A stretch of 64,000 nucleotides of DNA from Shinella sp. H4-D48 (GTDB lineage Bacteria; Pseudomonadota; Alphaproteobacteria; Rhizobiales; Rhizobiaceae), in contig NZ_CP093337.1 of assembly GCF_022637395.1 (NCBI RefSeq), forward strand, positions 1,596,001 to 1,660,000, given 5' to 3'. Positions 18,488 to 29,368 of the stretch are shown here, in pieces. The notes below the pieces were generated by a model. That model was given only the letters and a program-made list of their open reading frames with translations. It was not told the origin of the DNA and did not search any database. The position numbers were made by a program, and so were the translations under genes. Numbering within the stretch: position 1 is the first letter of the stretch; each line of letters starts with the position of its first letter.

Positions 18488-18741
18488 GGGTGTGGTTCAA
18501 ACCTTGCCTGGGCCTCGGCGAGTTCACGCAATTCGAGGCGGTTTTCGATACGGTCGAGACGTGTCAACACCTGAGCCATGCTGCTGTGTAGGTTGTTGAC
18601 GTCCCCTTGCATGACATGCATGTGATTTCGCAGGCTCACGATATCCTGCCGCATATCCCGCTGTCCGTCCTTAAGCGTGGTAAGGTCAGACTGGATACGC
18701 TTCATGAGCTCGAACATTAACTCCTGCGAAATATCCGTCAT
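18484..18741 (-). CDS. Small coiled-coil protein inserted between purS and purQ
   Basis: An 85-residue protein with heptad-like spacing of L, I, V and M for nearly its whole length ([19 protein letters not shown], then [19 protein letters not shown] and [17 protein letters not shown]). It is predicted to be one long coiled coil. It has no membrane segment and no known domain. The stop overlaps the purQ start (ATGA), and the gene begins 19 bases after purS, so it lies inside the purine operon. It may be a neutral insertion or an unrecognised partner of the FGAM synthase complex; the sequence does not decide. Confidence 0.65.
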   Translation of the reverse strand: MTDISQELMFELMKRIQSDLTTLKDGQRDMRQDIVSLRNHMHVMQGDVNNLHSSMAQVLTRLDRIENRLELRELAEAQARFEPHP

Positions 18742-18760
18742 TGCTTCGTCCCTTCAACCG

Positions 18761-19003
18761 TCAGGCGAGGGCGATAGTATAGTTCTCGATTACCGTGTTG
18801 GCCAGCAGCTTCTCGCACATGGCCTTGAGATCGGCCTCAGCCTTCGCGCGGTCGGCGGTCTCAAGCTCGAGGTCGAAGACCTTGCCCTGGCGGACCTGGC
18901 CGACGCCGTCGAAACCGAGGCTGCCGAGGGCGCCTTCAATCGCCTTGCCCTGCGGGTCGAGAACACCGTTCTTCAGCGTAACCGTTACGCGTGCCTTGAT
19001 CAT
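18761..19003 (-). CDS. purS: FGAM synthase subunit PurS
   Basis: The 80-residue protein MIKARVTVTLKNGVLDPQGKAIEGALGSLGF has the ferredoxin-like PurS fold. PurS dimers bridge PurL and PurQ and channel ammonia between them. The VLDPQGKAI segment is the family signature. It lies 27 bases downstream of purC and 19 bases before the coiled-coil gene. Confidence 0.95.
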   Translation of the reverse strand: MIKARVTVTLKNGVLDPQGKAIEGALGSLGFDGVGQVRQGKVFDLELETADRAKAEADLKAMCEKLLANTVIENYTIALA

Positions 19004-19030
19004 GTCTATCGTTCCATCCTTGGGAGCGTG

Positions 19031-19795
19031 TTATTTCACCAGAACGGGGCCGGTGCCGCGCACGGGTTCGTTCTCATTGATGACGCCGAGGCGGCGGGCA
19101 ACTTCCTGGTAAGCTTCCAGAAGTCCGCCCATGTCGCGGCGAAAACGGTCCTTGTCCATCTTTTCCTGGGTCGCGATGTCCCAGAGACGGCAGCTGTCGG
19201 GCGAAATCTCGTCGGCGATGATTATGCGCATCATGTCGCCTTCGTAGAGACGGCCGCATTCGATCTTGAAATCGACGAGCTGGATGCCGACGCCGAGGAA
19301 AAGACCGGACAGGAAGTCGTTGACGCGGATGGCGAGCGCCATGATGTCGTCGAGTTCCTGCGGGCTCGCCCAGCCGAAGGCCGTGATGTGTTCCTCGGAG
19401 ACCATCGGATCTTCGAGCGCGTCGGCCTTGAAATAGAATTCGATGATCGAGCGCGGCAGCACGGTGCCTTCCTCGATGCCGAGGCGCTTGGACAGCGATC
19501 CGGCGGCGACGTTGCGCACGACAACCTCGAGCGGGATGATCTCGACTTCCTTGATCAGCTGCTCGCGCATGTTGAGGCGGCGGATGAAATGGGTCGGAAT
19601 GCCCATCTTGTTCAGCTGCGTGAAGAGATATTCGCAGATCCGGTTGTTCAGTACGCCCTTGCCGTCGATGACGTCATGCTTCTTCTTGTTGAAGGCGGTG
19701 GCGTCGTCCTTGAAAAACTGGATCAGTGTGCCCGGCTCGGGACCCTCATAAAGAATCTTGCCCTTGCCCTCGTAGATACGGCGGCGACGGTTCAT
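19031..19795 (-). CDS. purC: SAICAR synthetase
   Basis: The 254-residue phosphoribosylaminoimidazole-succinocarboxamide synthase joins CAIR and aspartate using ATP. Typical segments are [20 protein letters not shown] (nucleotide loop), [31 protein letters not shown] and [13 protein letters not shown]. The family start is [12 protein letters not shown]; the frame is open 53 codons further upstream, but that part is not conserved-looking and includes the intergenic region. It is the first gene of the purC-purS-coiled coil-purQ unit. Confidence 0.96.
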   Translation of the reverse strand: MNRRRRIYEGKGKILYEGPEPGTLIQFFKDDATAFNKKKHDVIDGKGVLNNRICEYLFTQLNKMGIPTHFIRRLNMREQLIKEVEIIPLEVVVRNVAAGSLSKRLGIEEGTVLPRSIIEFYFKADALEDPMVSEEHITAFGWASPQELDDIMALAIRVNDFLSGLFLGVGIQLVDFKIECGRLYEGDMMRIIIADEISPDSCRLWDIATQEKMDKDRFRRDMGGLLEAYQEVARRLGVINENEPVRGTGPVLVK

Positions 19796-20022
19796 GGTTT
19801 TTATCTCGGTTGTTGGCGCTCTTGGGCTGCGCGGGTGTCGTTCGTTTGCGCTCCCATAAACGAAATGCCGCAGTTTAACAATCGGCGTTCCGCCCGATCC
19901 CCCGATTTCCGGCGTTTCGGTGAAGTTACGGCGGGACAAAAGTTCGCATTGCACTTTTCCCGGCGTTTTGATTTATGGGCTTGGAAGCCCAAACGGGGCA
20001 AAAGAATCGACGGGAGTAATCT

Positions 20023-20343
20023 ATGGCCAGCATCAACGATCGGGAAAAGGCCTTCGAAGCCAAGTTTGCGCTGGATGAGGAGCTTCGCTTCAAGGCGGAA
20101 GCACGCCGCAACAAGCTGCTCGGCCTCTGGGCTGCCGGCCTGCTGGGCAAGAGCGGCGAGGCGGCCGACGCCTATGCCAAGGAAGTGGTGGCTGCGGACT
20201 TCGAAGAAGCCGGCCACGAGGATGTCGTGCGCAAGGTAAAGGCCGATTTCGACGCCGCCGGCGTTGCTCGCACCGAAGACGACATCCGCCTTCAGATGGT
20301 CGAGCTTCTCGCCGTCGCCGTGTCTCAGATCGAAGCCGGCTGA
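20023..20343 (+). CDS. DUF1476 protein, F1-ATPase zeta-type inhibitor
   Basis: The 106-residue helical protein begins MASINDREKAFEAKFALDEE. It belongs to DUF1476, the family of the alphaproteobacterial ATP synthase zeta subunit. In Paracoccus denitrificans zeta inhibits ATP hydrolysis through its N-terminal helix, and this N-terminus has the same character. Inhibitory strength differs among species, so inhibition here is inferred from the family. GGGAG lies six bases before the ATG. The gene is divergent from purC and followed by a terminator. Confidence 0.88.
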   Translation: MASINDREKAFEAKFALDEELRFKAEARRNKLLGLWAAGLLGKSGEAADAYAKEVVAADFEEAGHEDVVRKVKADFDAAGVARTEDDIRLQMVELLAVAVSQIEAG

Positions 20344-20369
20344 GCGACACACACTGCAAAGAGTATTCG

Positions 20370-20403
20370 AAAGCCGTCGTGCCTTTCGCCCGGCGGCTTT
20401 TTT
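20370..20403 (+). terminator. Intrinsic terminator after the zeta-type gene
   Basis: A ten-pair stem with one G-T wobble (20370-20379 with 20391-20400) closes an eleven-base loop and runs into six T. Confidence 0.75.
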
Positions 20404-20408
20404 GTGGC

Positions 20409-22997
20409 CTAGCTGATGGTCGTGCGACGGTTGCTGTCCTGAGGGTCGCGGATGCCGCCCGGCACCTTGCGCCATTCCTGCTGCTGGACGAAGTCGGGGA
20501 TCGCTTCAGCCGGCATGGGGCGCGCCAGCGCATAACCTTGCAGACTGTCGCAGCCGAGATCGCGCATGATGGCGACATGGGCAGGTGTTTCGACACCCTC
20601 CGCAATCACCTCGATATCCAGCGAGCGGCCGATCTCGATGATCGTGCCAACAAGCTTGCGCTGCGCGGGCGATCGGCTGACGGGTTTGACGAGCTGCCGG
20701 TCGATCTTGAGACGGCGCGGCCTCAGCTTCATCAGGCTGACGATGGAGGCATGGCCCGTGCCGAAATCGTCGATTTCGATATCGATGCCGAGATTGCGGA
20801 TTTCCGCGAGATTTTCCAGAACGACATGGTCGCAATCATCCAGGAAGATCGATTCAAGCAACTCGAAGGACAGCGATTTCGGCGCAATATCCAGCGTGCG
20901 AAGCGACCTTCCGAGCTCGGGATCGTGCAGACGCTTGGACGACACATTGACCGAGATCTGGTCGATACTGATGCCGAGCCGCCGCCATTCCGCGAAGTCG
21001 GCAAGGGACTTTTCCAGTACGATACGATCGATCATCGCCACGCAGTCCAGATCTTCCGCGATCTTCAGGAAGGTGTCCGGGGCCAGGATACCACGCGTCG
21101 GGTGGTTCCAGCGCGCCAGCGTTTCCACGCCGACAATGTCGAGCGTGCGGGCGCAGAATTTCGGCTGGTAATAGGGCAGGAAGCGACCCTGTTCGACACT
21201 CGAGAGAATGTCGTCGGCCGTCTGCTTGTTGGTGATGATCTGCGCCTGAAAATCGCTGGTGAAGAATTCGTGCCGGCTTCTGCCGCGGTTCTTCGCCCGG
21301 TAGAGCGCGAGGTCGGCATTGATAAGCAATTGGCGCGCATCGATCGCCGTGCCCGATTGGCTTGCAATGCCCACACTGGCGCCGAACCGGCAGATATGCC
21401 CGTTGAAGGTGACGGGCTTGCGCATGGCCGTGACGATCGCCTCGGCGAGTGACGCGAGGTTGCGTCCGGCCGGCCCCGCCGAAAGGAAGACGAATTCGTC
21501 CCCGCCGATGCGGGCGACGAAGTCCGTGGCGGATTTGAGCTCGGCCAGTACGCTGGCGGCGTGAACCAGCATCCTGTCGCCGGCGTCGTGGCCGAGCGTG
21601 TCATTGATCTCCTTGAAGCGGTCCAGATCGATGTGAAGGACAGCCAGACGACTGCCGTTCTGTTCCGCGCGACGGGCCGCCTCCTCAATCTCCCTATCGA
21701 GATACCGCCGGTTCGGCAGTCCCGTCAGGTGGTCATGCAGGGACGTGTATTCTATACGTGCGCGTGCGACCTCCAGCGCCTCGTTGCGCGCCTCCGCAAG
21801 GTCTTTCGCGTGTTTCAGTTCCTCCTGAAGCTGGACATCCTCGGTCACATCCCAGTTCGCGCCGATGAGCCGCGGCACGCCGGCCATGTCCGTGTAAGGG
21901 GCGGCGCGGCCGCGCAGATGCCGGATCTCCCCGTCGCCCCTGATGATGCGGAATGCATTGGCGAAATCCGCATTGTTCGCTAGCCCGTCAGCGACCTTCT
22001 TTTCCGCCAGATGCCTGTCGTCCGGATGCAGTGATCGCTCCCAGCTGCCGATATCCGGTTTCTCCCGCAGATCGTACATCTCGATCATGCGGTCGTCCCA
22101 GTTCACCTCATTGCTCCTGAGATTGACCTCGAACACGCCAACGCGCGAGACGTCGAGTGCCAATTCCAGGCGGCGCGACATTTGCGACAGCCGCTCTTCT
22201 GCTTCCTTGCGATCGGTGATGTCGGTGTCGGTGCCGGCGATGCGGCTCGGCTTGCCGTCCGGTCCATATTCCACCACGGCACCGCGGCTTTCTATCCAGA
22301 CCCAGTGACCATGTTTGTGCCGTTCGCGGTAGCAGAAGACGCTGAATGACGCCTCGCCGCTTTCCTGTCGGGCGATGGCCGCAAGCACATGCTCTCGATC
22401 GTCGGGATGCACGTTGCCGATCCATTCGTCGAGCGCGGAATCGTAGGTCTCGTGCGGCTGCCGGCCGCGTATCGTGCACCATTGTCGGGAGTAGAAGCGC
22501 TGGTCGCGCGCAAAATCGTGATCCCAAACGCCCTGGCCGGCGGATTCGAGCGCGTGGTTCCAGCGGCTCTCGCGCTCGGCGAGCTCCAGCGCATTGCGCT
22601 TGCGCTCATCCACATCGAGGAACTGCACGATCATGTCAGGCGCAAGATCGTCTTCGGGAAGGGCGGGCGGCTCGATGAAGGAGGCAAGTACCCAGAACTC
22701 ATCGCCGCCAGGGCGTTGCAGGCGGATTTCCCACGGTGCCTGCTCGGTCAGTTCCTGGCGTGTGGCGAAGGGCAGGATGGCGCGGTGGGCTGGGGAGATG
22801 CAGACATCGAAGGCCGGCAGTTCTTCAATGGACGATATACCGAAGGCACGCAGCAGAGCGTCATTGGCGTCGATGACACGCCGCTCTGTGTCGAGCGCGG
22901 CAAATGCGAAACTGGAACGCGCGAAAAGCCGGCGATAAAACGGAATGTGATCCGTTTTTCGCACGGCCTCGTGGGGCGAACCGGATGGTTTGGCCAT
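20409..22997 (-). CDS. PAS-GGDEF-EAL cyclic di-GMP signalling protein
   Basis: An 862-residue cytosolic protein with three PAS-like sensor domains (about residues 20-130, 150-265 and 275-390), a GGDEF domain (about 430-590) and an EAL domain (about 610-850). The cyclase signature is intact (RIGGDEF); the inhibitory RxxD is replaced by SATD. In the EAL domain the signature reads ETL (GVETLARW), but the glutamate is kept, as are VNVSS, DDFGTG, KIDRQLV and AEGVET, so phosphodiesterase activity is plausible. No membrane segment is seen. Which activity dominates and which signal the PAS domains sense cannot be told. Confidence 0.92.
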   Translation of the reverse strand: MAKPSGSPHEAVRKTDHIPFYRRLFARSSFAFAALDTERRVIDANDALLRAFGISSIEELPAFDVCISPAHRAILPFATRQELTEQAPWEIRLQRPGGDEFWVLASFIEPPALPEDDLAPDMIVQFLDVDERKRNALELAERESRWNHALESAGQGVWDHDFARDQRFYSRQWCTIRGRQPHETYDSALDEWIGNVHPDDREHVLAAIARQESGEASFSVFCYRERHKHGHWVWIESRGAVVEYGPDGKPSRIAGTDTDITDRKEAEERLSQMSRRLELALDVSRVGVFEVNLRSNEVNWDDRMIEMYDLREKPDIGSWERSLHPDDRHLAEKKVADGLANNADFANAFRIIRGDGEIRHLRGRAAPYTDMAGVPRLIGANWDVTEDVQLQEELKHAKDLAEARNEALEVARARIEYTSLHDHLTGLPNRRYLDREIEEAARRAEQNGSRLAVLHIDLDRFKEINDTLGHDAGDRMLVHAASVLAELKSATDFVARIGGDEFVFLSAGPAGRNLASLAEAIVTAMRKPVTFNGHICRFGASVGIASQSGTAIDARQLLINADLALYRAKNRGRSRHEFFTSDFQAQIITNKQTADDILSSVEQGRFLPYYQPKFCARTLDIVGVETLARWNHPTRGILAPDTFLKIAEDLDCVAMIDRIVLEKSLADFAEWRRLGISIDQISVNVSSKRLHDPELGRSLRTLDIAPKSLSFELLESIFLDDCDHVVLENLAEIRNLGIDIEIDDFGTGHASIVSLMKLRPRRLKIDRQLVKPVSRSPAQRKLVGTIIEIGRSLDIEVIAEGVETPAHVAIMRDLGCDSLQGYALARPMPAEAIPDFVQQQEWRKVPGGIRDPQDSNRRTTIS

Positions 22998-23070
22998 AAA
23001 ATGCGCCTGTTTTCAACTCAAGGGCGCAAGCTTGGCGGATTTCTATGAATTTCCTCTTAATGAGGGCTTG

Positions 23071-23625
23071 CTAAGCTTTCAGCTTGCTCAGGAACTGCGC
23101 GAAGACCATCGTTCCCTCCGGCCAGGGACCGTGGCCGGACTGTGCGTTGATGTGTCCCGCTTCGCCGGCATCGAGGACTAGGGATCCCCAGGCGGCGGCG
23201 ATGTCGTCGGCGTGTTCATAGGTGCCGAAGGGATCGTTGCGGCTTGCCACGACGATGGAGGGAAATGGCAGCGGATCGCGCGGGTAGGGCCCGAACGTCA
23301 TGAAGTGCTTGGGGCGGATATCGGGATTGGCGACATCCGGCGGTGCGACAAAGAACGCGCCAGCGACCTTGTTCTTGAAATGCGGCGCGGCATGGACGGC
23401 TGCCGTCACGCCGAGCGAGTGACCAACGAGCACGACGGGTTTGGTTGCCACGGCAACTTCTTCCACCACACGCTGAACCCAGTCCTCGCGCACCGGCTTT
23501 GCCCACTCCGCCTGTTCGACACGGCGCGCCGTCGAGAGCTTGTTCTCCCAGCGGCTCTGCCAGTGGTCGGGGCCCGAATTGGTATAGCCGGGGACGATGA
23601 GTATTTCTGCTTCCGAAACTTTCAT
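23071..23625 (-). CDS. RBBP9/YdeN-type alpha/beta hydrolase
   Basis: The 184-residue protein starts MKVSEAEILIVPGYTNSGPDHWQ, the hallmark of the RBBP9/YdeN serine-hydrolase family. The nucleophile is the serine in VLVGHSLGV (about residue 76). The acid and histidine are likely in ASRNDPFGTYE and GEAGHINAQSGHG. Natural substrates of bacterial members are unknown. The ATG at 23625 is used; a TTG 36 bases upstream is possible but neither has a strong ribosome site. Confidence 0.85.
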   Translation of the reverse strand: MKVSEAEILIVPGYTNSGPDHWQSRWENKLSTARRVEQAEWAKPVREDWVQRVVEEVAVATKPVVLVGHSLGVTAAVHAAPHFKNKVAGAFFVAPPDVANPDIRPKHFMTFGPYPRDPLPFPSIVVASRNDPFGTYEHADDIAAAWGSLVLDAGEAGHINAQSGHGPWPEGTMVFAQFLSKLKA

Positions 23626-23716
23626 GGGCGCGGATGTGCTGTCGGTGCGTGCGAAATTCAAGGGGGCGGCGATGGCACGTGCGGCGCCATCGCCTTTTCA
23701 TATCTGTCGGGATCGA

Positions 23717-25024
<1,308 letters not shown>

Positions 25025-25088
25025 CGGCTCTAGACTTTCCTTGGGAAGGTGGGAATTGCCGCCGCTTTAGCAAAGATGGGCGGCAAGC

Positions 25089-25631
25089 TCAACGCATGGA
25101 GGGCGACATGGACCGGGCAAGCCACAGGCTGGCACCGGCAAGAACCGGCAGGCCGACCGGAAGATAAAGCCCGAGACCCATGACGAGGAACTGGTAGACC
25201 GCGCCCGCCGTGGTGAAAGCGAACTGGAAAGCCCAGACGACAGTCCCGAAGGGTTCGTGCCACTGGGCATAGAACAGGCGGTAATCCAGAGCGAAGGCGA
25301 GCGCCGTGATTGCGACGGTTCCCACGCTCAGCAGCGCGAAATGGGCTGCGAAGCGGGCCTCGATCCCGCGCCGGCGCGACAGGAAGCGTGCCATCGGAAG
25401 CAGGATCGGCCAGGCGACGGTGCCACCGGCGAAATAGATCAAGAGAAGCTGCCGAAGGTGAAAGGACGGCAGCCGGTCATGCGTGAGCAGCGAGATATAG
25501 GCACACAACGCCATCGTGACGCCCCAGCAGAGCGCGCCACCAAGACAGAGTGCCAGCGATGGAAAAACTGGCGGCAATGGATGGTCGGGCCCTGTATCGT
25601 TCCAACCCGTCACGGATGCCGCCTGCTTCAT
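25089..25631 (-). CDS. Membrane protein of unknown function
   Basis: A 180-residue protein beginning MKQAASVTGWNDTGPDHPLPPV with four hydrophobic helices (about residues 20-45, 55-78, 93-115 and 125-155). The frame is open about 100 codons further upstream but those codons are antisense-like and overlap the DUF2259 gene; the ATG one base after the DUF2259 stop is the natural start. No known domain is recognised. The tight spacing with the DUF2259 gene suggests that the two act together. Confidence 0.7.
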   Translation of the reverse strand: MKQAASVTGWNDTGPDHPLPPVFPSLALCLGGALCWGVTMALCAYISLLTHDRLPSFHLRQLLLIYFAGGTVAWPILLPMARFLSRRRGIEARFAAHFALLSVGTVAITALAFALDYRLFYAQWHEPFGTVVWAFQFAFTTAGAVYQFLVMGLGLYLPVGLPVLAGASLWLARSMSPSMR

Positions 25632-25632
25632 G

Positions 25633-26367
25633 TCAGGGCCGGAACGGCACGGCGATCCACCGGCCATTGTCGCCCTCGAAACCGACGCTGCGGACCAGCA
25701 CAAGCGCCACATGAACCCGCGCACCATTCTGCACGGGGAAGGTGAGCGCCCCGGAAAGCTGATAGGTGAGCGGGCAGTTGCGGCTGTCGGGAACCTCTCT
25801 GTCCTCATAGACCATGCGGTCCACCGGCTTTCCATCATCCTGCACGAGGCGCAGGCGGAAGCCCTTGCCGCCATAGGGTGTGATGGCCCGGCATTTTTCC
25901 GGCAGCGGCAGCGCGATCTCGTCGAGCGCCAGCGCATAGCTTCCGCCCGGCATGGGCTCGATGGCGAAGGGGTAATAATCGATGCGGTTGCGGTCTACGC
26001 CGAGCTGGCCCATCGGATTGAACGCGGCGAGGATGCCCGGATTGTTGAGAAGCCTGTTCTTTTCGATCATCGGCGCGGCCTTGGCCATCGCATCCGCTCG
26101 CGCCTTGGAAAGTCCTGCCTGTTCGTCATCGATGCGCACGCGCACCGGCGTGCCGGGCAGATAGGCGTCCTTTTCCGTGTCGATGAAATAGATGGTGGAA
26201 TAGGGAAAGCCGGAGCCGTCCTGAACGCCGAACTCCTCGAAGGCATAAACCTTGCCGTCGGGCGAGAAGCCGATGGACTGGAAGGTAGAGAAATCCCCGG
26301 CCGTGGCGCCTGTCGCCGTCATAAGACAGGCGGCAAGCGCCGTCACCGCGTTCCGCAATATCCTCAA
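25633..26367 (-). CDS. DUF2259-type predicted secreted protein
   Basis: The 244-residue protein has a Sec signal peptide ([26 protein letters not shown], cleavage near residue 23). It is followed by [22 protein letters not shown], which I associate with DUF2259, a family of predicted secreted proteins common in rhizobia. Two cysteines (PEKCRAI and SRNCPL) may form a disulfide. Its start overlaps the rpe stop by four bases (ATGA), and its stop is one base from the next gene, so it sits in a tightly coupled unit rpe, DUF2259, membrane protein. No function is known. Confidence 0.75.
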   Translation of the reverse strand: MRILRNAVTALAACLMTATGATAGDFSTFQSIGFSPDGKVYAFEEFGVQDGSGFPYSTIYFIDTEKDAYLPGTPVRVRIDDEQAGLSKARADAMAKAAPMIEKNRLLNNPGILAAFNPMGQLGVDRNRIDYYPFAIEPMPGGSYALALDEIALPLPEKCRAITPYGGKGFRLRLVQDDGKPVDRMVYEDREVPDSRNCPLTYQLSGALTFPVQNGARVHVALVLVRSVGFEGDNGRWIAVPFRP

Positions 26368-27041
26368 GCGCGGGCTCCCTCCGCATTGGCGCGCAGAGTG
26401 TCGATGGTTTTGCGATAGGCGTCAATGTTGCCGCCGCCGAAGATGGCCGAGCCCGCAACGAAGACGTTCGCGCCGGCCGCGGCGGGCATGGCGATGGTGT
26501 CGATGGCGATGCCGCCATCCACCTGGATGTCGATCGGCCGCTCGCCAACCATTTTGCGCACGCGGCGCAGCTTTTCCTGCATCGCCGGAATGAACTTCTG
26601 GCCGCCGAAGCCGGGATTGACCGTCATGACGAGGATGAGGTCGATCTTGTCCAGGAGGTAGTCGAGCACGCTTTCGGAGGTGGCCGGGTTGATCGATACG
26701 CCGGCGCGCTTGCCAAGCGCGCGGATCGCCTGCAGCGAGCGGTCGAGATGCGGGCCGGCCTCGGCATGCACGGTGATGCTGTCGCAGCCTGCCTTGGCGA
26801 AGGCCTCCAGATACGGGTCGGCCGGTGAAATCATCAGGTGGCAGTCGAAGAATGCGTCGGTGTGCGGACGCAGCGCCTTGATGACATCGGGGCCAAAAGA
26901 GATGTTTGGTACGAAATGACCATCCATGATGTCGAGATGGACCCAGTCGGCGCCGGCGGCGACGACGTCGCGCACTTCCTCGCCGAGCTTGGCGTAGTCG
27001 GCGGCGAGAATGGAGGGCGCGATCCGGATGGGAAGGGTCAT
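26364..27041 (-). CDS. rpe: Ribulose-phosphate 3-epimerase
   Basis: The 225-residue TIM-barrel enzyme interconverts ribulose-5-phosphate and xylulose-5-phosphate in the pentose phosphate pathway. It has the family pattern: [35 protein letters not shown] (metal-binding HLDIMDGHF), [13 protein letters not shown] and VDGGI. The ATG at 27041 has GAGGAG upstream; the longer frame is not used. A link to nucleotide synthesis through ribose-5-phosphate fits the purB neighbour. Confidence 0.97.
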   Translation of the reverse strand: MTLPIRIAPSILAADYAKLGEEVRDVVAAGADWVHLDIMDGHFVPNISFGPDVIKALRPHTDAFFDCHLMISPADPYLEAFAKAGCDSITVHAEAGPHLDRSLQAIRALGKRAGVSINPATSESVLDYLLDKIDLILVMTVNPGFGGQKFIPAMQEKLRRVRKMVGERPIDIQVDGGIAIDTIAMPAAAGANVFVAGSAIFGGGNIDAYRKTIDTLRANAEGARA

Positions 27042-27119
27042 GTTAGGCTCCTCGGAACAGGATGGGGCAGGATATCGGCGTGGCCATATCATTCCCGGCA
27101 GGGGGGAACAACGGGCGAA

Positions 27120-28121
27120 TTAGCCCGTCGCCCAGCTCGGCATGATGTCGCCCGCCATTGGCGTGGCGTCATTCACGCCGCGCGCGATGGCGCGTGCCAT
27201 GGTGGACGCGGCGGCCGCGCCCAGTTCGATGAAATCCTCCGGTGCCGGCGTGCGCCCGCTGCGGCCGGTGGCAAGCGCGAAGACGAGGTCGCCGTCGTAA
27301 GGCGTATGCGCAGGCCACAGTGCGCGGGCAAAGCCGTCATGGGCGGCAATCGCAAGGCGCTTTGCCTCTGCCTTGGTCAGGACGGCGTCGGTGGCGATGA
27401 CGGCGATGGTCGTGTTTTCCGTGCCGGTCGGGCGGTGCGACATTTTCGTGCGCGGCAGCCGTGCTTGCGAGGGCAAGGGAGCGGGCAGGCCGAGACCACC
27501 GAATTCGCCGTCCTCCTCGAACGGGGCCGCCCAGAAATGCCTGCTATCGCCGACCGTCGCCGAACCGAGCGCATTCACCGCGACGAGCGCCCCGACCGTG
27601 AACCCCGAATCGAGCACGCTGGATGCGGAGCCGAGTCCGCCCTTGAAGGTCGCGGTGAGCGCGCCCGTTCCCGCTCCCACGCTGCCCGTCTCGAAATCTT
27701 CTGCCGCAGCCGCAAGCGCTGCATAACCCAGCTCGCGATAGGGCGGGTAGCGGCCCCAGTCCTTGTTGCCGCCGTTCATGAGATCGAACAATATGGCGGC
27801 CGGCACGATGGGAATGCGGTGCGGACCGACGGCAAAGCCGCGTCCGGCCTCGCGCAGTCCGGCCTGTACCCCGGACGCGGCATCGAGTCCGAAGGCCGAG
27901 CCGCCCGAAAGCACTACCGCATCGACGGTCTGTACCGTGTTGTGCGGCTCAAGCAGGTCCGTTTCGCGCGTGCCCGGCGCGCCGCCCAGCACCTGGACGG
28001 CAGCGATTGTCGGTTCCTCGCACAGCACGACCGTCACGCCCGAGCGCAGGACATGGTCCGTCGCATGTCCAACCGTGAGGCCCGCCACGTCCGTCATGCG
28101 GTTCTTGAGGCCGGGGCGCAT
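27120..28121 (-). CDS. P1-family (DmpA/NylC-like) peptidase
   Basis: The 333-residue protein belongs to the Ntn-type P1/S58 family, which includes D-aminopeptidase DmpA and the 6-aminohexanoate-oligomer hydrolase NylC. The expected autocleavage site is between N236 and T237 in GTENTTIAVIATDA, leaving the threonine as N-terminal nucleophile. GGSAFGLDAASGV is another conserved segment. The substrate is unknown; small or D-amino-acid peptides and beta-peptides are hydrolysed by relatives. It starts directly after the stop of the binding-protein gene with no gap. Confidence 0.88.
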   Translation of the reverse strand: MRPGLKNRMTDVAGLTVGHATDHVLRSGVTVVLCEEPTIAAVQVLGGAPGTRETDLLEPHNTVQTVDAVVLSGGSAFGLDAASGVQAGLREAGRGFAVGPHRIPIVPAAILFDLMNGGNKDWGRYPPYRELGYAALAAAAEDFETGSVGAGTGALTATFKGGLGSASSVLDSGFTVGALVAVNALGSATVGDSRHFWAAPFEEDGEFGGLGLPAPLPSQARLPRTKMSHRPTGTENTTIAVIATDAVLTKAEAKRLAIAAHDGFARALWPAHTPYDGDLVFALATGRSGRTPAPEDFIELGAAAASTMARAIARGVNDATPMAGDIMPSWATG

Positions 28122-29198
28122 CTATTCGCCTTCCTGTGCGGTGTCGGCCGGCATGAAGGTGCCGCCGCGCCACACCAGCAGTCGATAGGGATTGTCCTGC
28201 AATTCATGGTCGCTGCCAAAGGCGACAGGGCCGACCGCTGTCGCGAAAGTGCCGGTGGAGAGTTTTTCGATAAGGTCGCCGCCTGCGGCCGCGGCAGCGG
28301 CCACCGCGGTCACGGCGGCATGGGCCGGCAGCACATAGCCTTCCGCCACGATGCCCTTGGCCTGCATGGCTGCAGCCACGGCGCTGCCATCCGGCAGGGT
28401 CTGATAATCGGGCAGGGCGATCGCCTGCACACCGTCCGTCATCGGCACGGTCGGGTCGGCGCCCAGGAGCGCTTCGCCGCCCAGCAGGGCGAGCGAGACC
28501 TTCTCCGCCTTCGCGTCGCGTGCGATCACGGCGATATCGGTGCGGTCGCCGCCGACGAAGACACGGGTGACGCCGGTCTTGGCAAGGCGTCGAACCAGGG
28601 TCAGCTGCTGTTCCTGGGCGGGGCGGAACGTGTCGACGAAGGCGGCCTTCATACCGACTTCCTCAAGTTGGAGACGCACGGCCTCCACCAGTTCGCGCGC
28701 ATGGATCGTGCCGTCGTCGATGAGCGCGAAGGGTTCCGATTTCCAGTCGCGCGTGATGACCTCGACCGCTTTGTCCGCTTCCGCCTTCGGGCCGGGTGCC
28801 AGCCGGAACAGCGGCCATTCCTTCTTCAGCGCGTCTTCCATCAGAATCCCGGAGCGCACGGAGAGCGTCACGGACGGGATCTTCGCTTCGGCAAGGGCCG
28901 GCAGGGCGGCGGCCAGTCCCTCGGTGCAGAGGAACCCGATGGCGGAGCGCGCATCCGCGGCTATGATCTGCCCGGCGATGCCTTCGCCATCGGTCTCGTC
29001 GCAGGCCTCTGCAATCTCGACCACCGTGTCGCCATTGGCTGCGGCGGCAAAGCGCGCGCCATCGCGCACCTGCTGGCCGAGAATGGCGAGCGGTCCTTCC
29101 GTCGGGGCCACGACGGCGAAAGTCAGGCCGGCCGCAAGGGCAGGCGAGGGGACGGCCCCGATGGCGGCAAACAGGCTGGCAAGGACGGCGCTCTTCAT
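28122..29198 (-). CDS. Periplasmic branched-chain-type substrate-binding protein
   Basis: A 358-residue type I periplasmic binding protein (Leu/Ile/Val-binding family). The signal peptide MKSAVLASLFAAIGAVPSPALAAG is cleaved near residue 23. The mature protein begins LTFAVVAPTEGPLAILGQQVRDGARFAA, the usual first strand and helix of the fold. No permease or ATPase genes follow. Instead the next gene, with zero spacing, is a P1-family peptidase, so this may be an orphan binding protein feeding another transporter or a sensor. The ligand is unknown. Confidence 0.8.
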   Translation of the reverse strand: MKSAVLASLFAAIGAVPSPALAAGLTFAVVAPTEGPLAILGQQVRDGARFAAAANGDTVVEIAEACDETDGEGIAGQIIAADARSAIGFLCTEGLAAALPALAEAKIPSVTLSVRSGILMEDALKKEWPLFRLAPGPKAEADKAVEVITRDWKSEPFALIDDGTIHARELVEAVRLQLEEVGMKAAFVDTFRPAQEQQLTLVRRLAKTGVTRVFVGGDRTDIAVIARDAKAEKVSLALLGGEALLGADPTVPMTDGVQAIALPDYQTLPDGSAVAAAMQAKGIVAEGYVLPAHAAVTAVAAAAAAGGDLIEKLSTGTFATAVGPVAFGSDHELQDNPYRLLVWRGGTFMPADTAQEGE

Positions 29199-29368
29199 CT
29201 TCAACCCATGGATCGCGATCGCTTCCTTTGTAAGGATCGGGCTTCGGGCGTCAAAGGGAAAAGTCCCGAGCCTGGCCTTTGTCCTGAAAGAGACAGGAAA
29301 ATTCGGCATTTGGGGGTTACATTTGCGTTCATTTTCGCCATGTATCTCCAGTGTCATAGGAGAATGCC

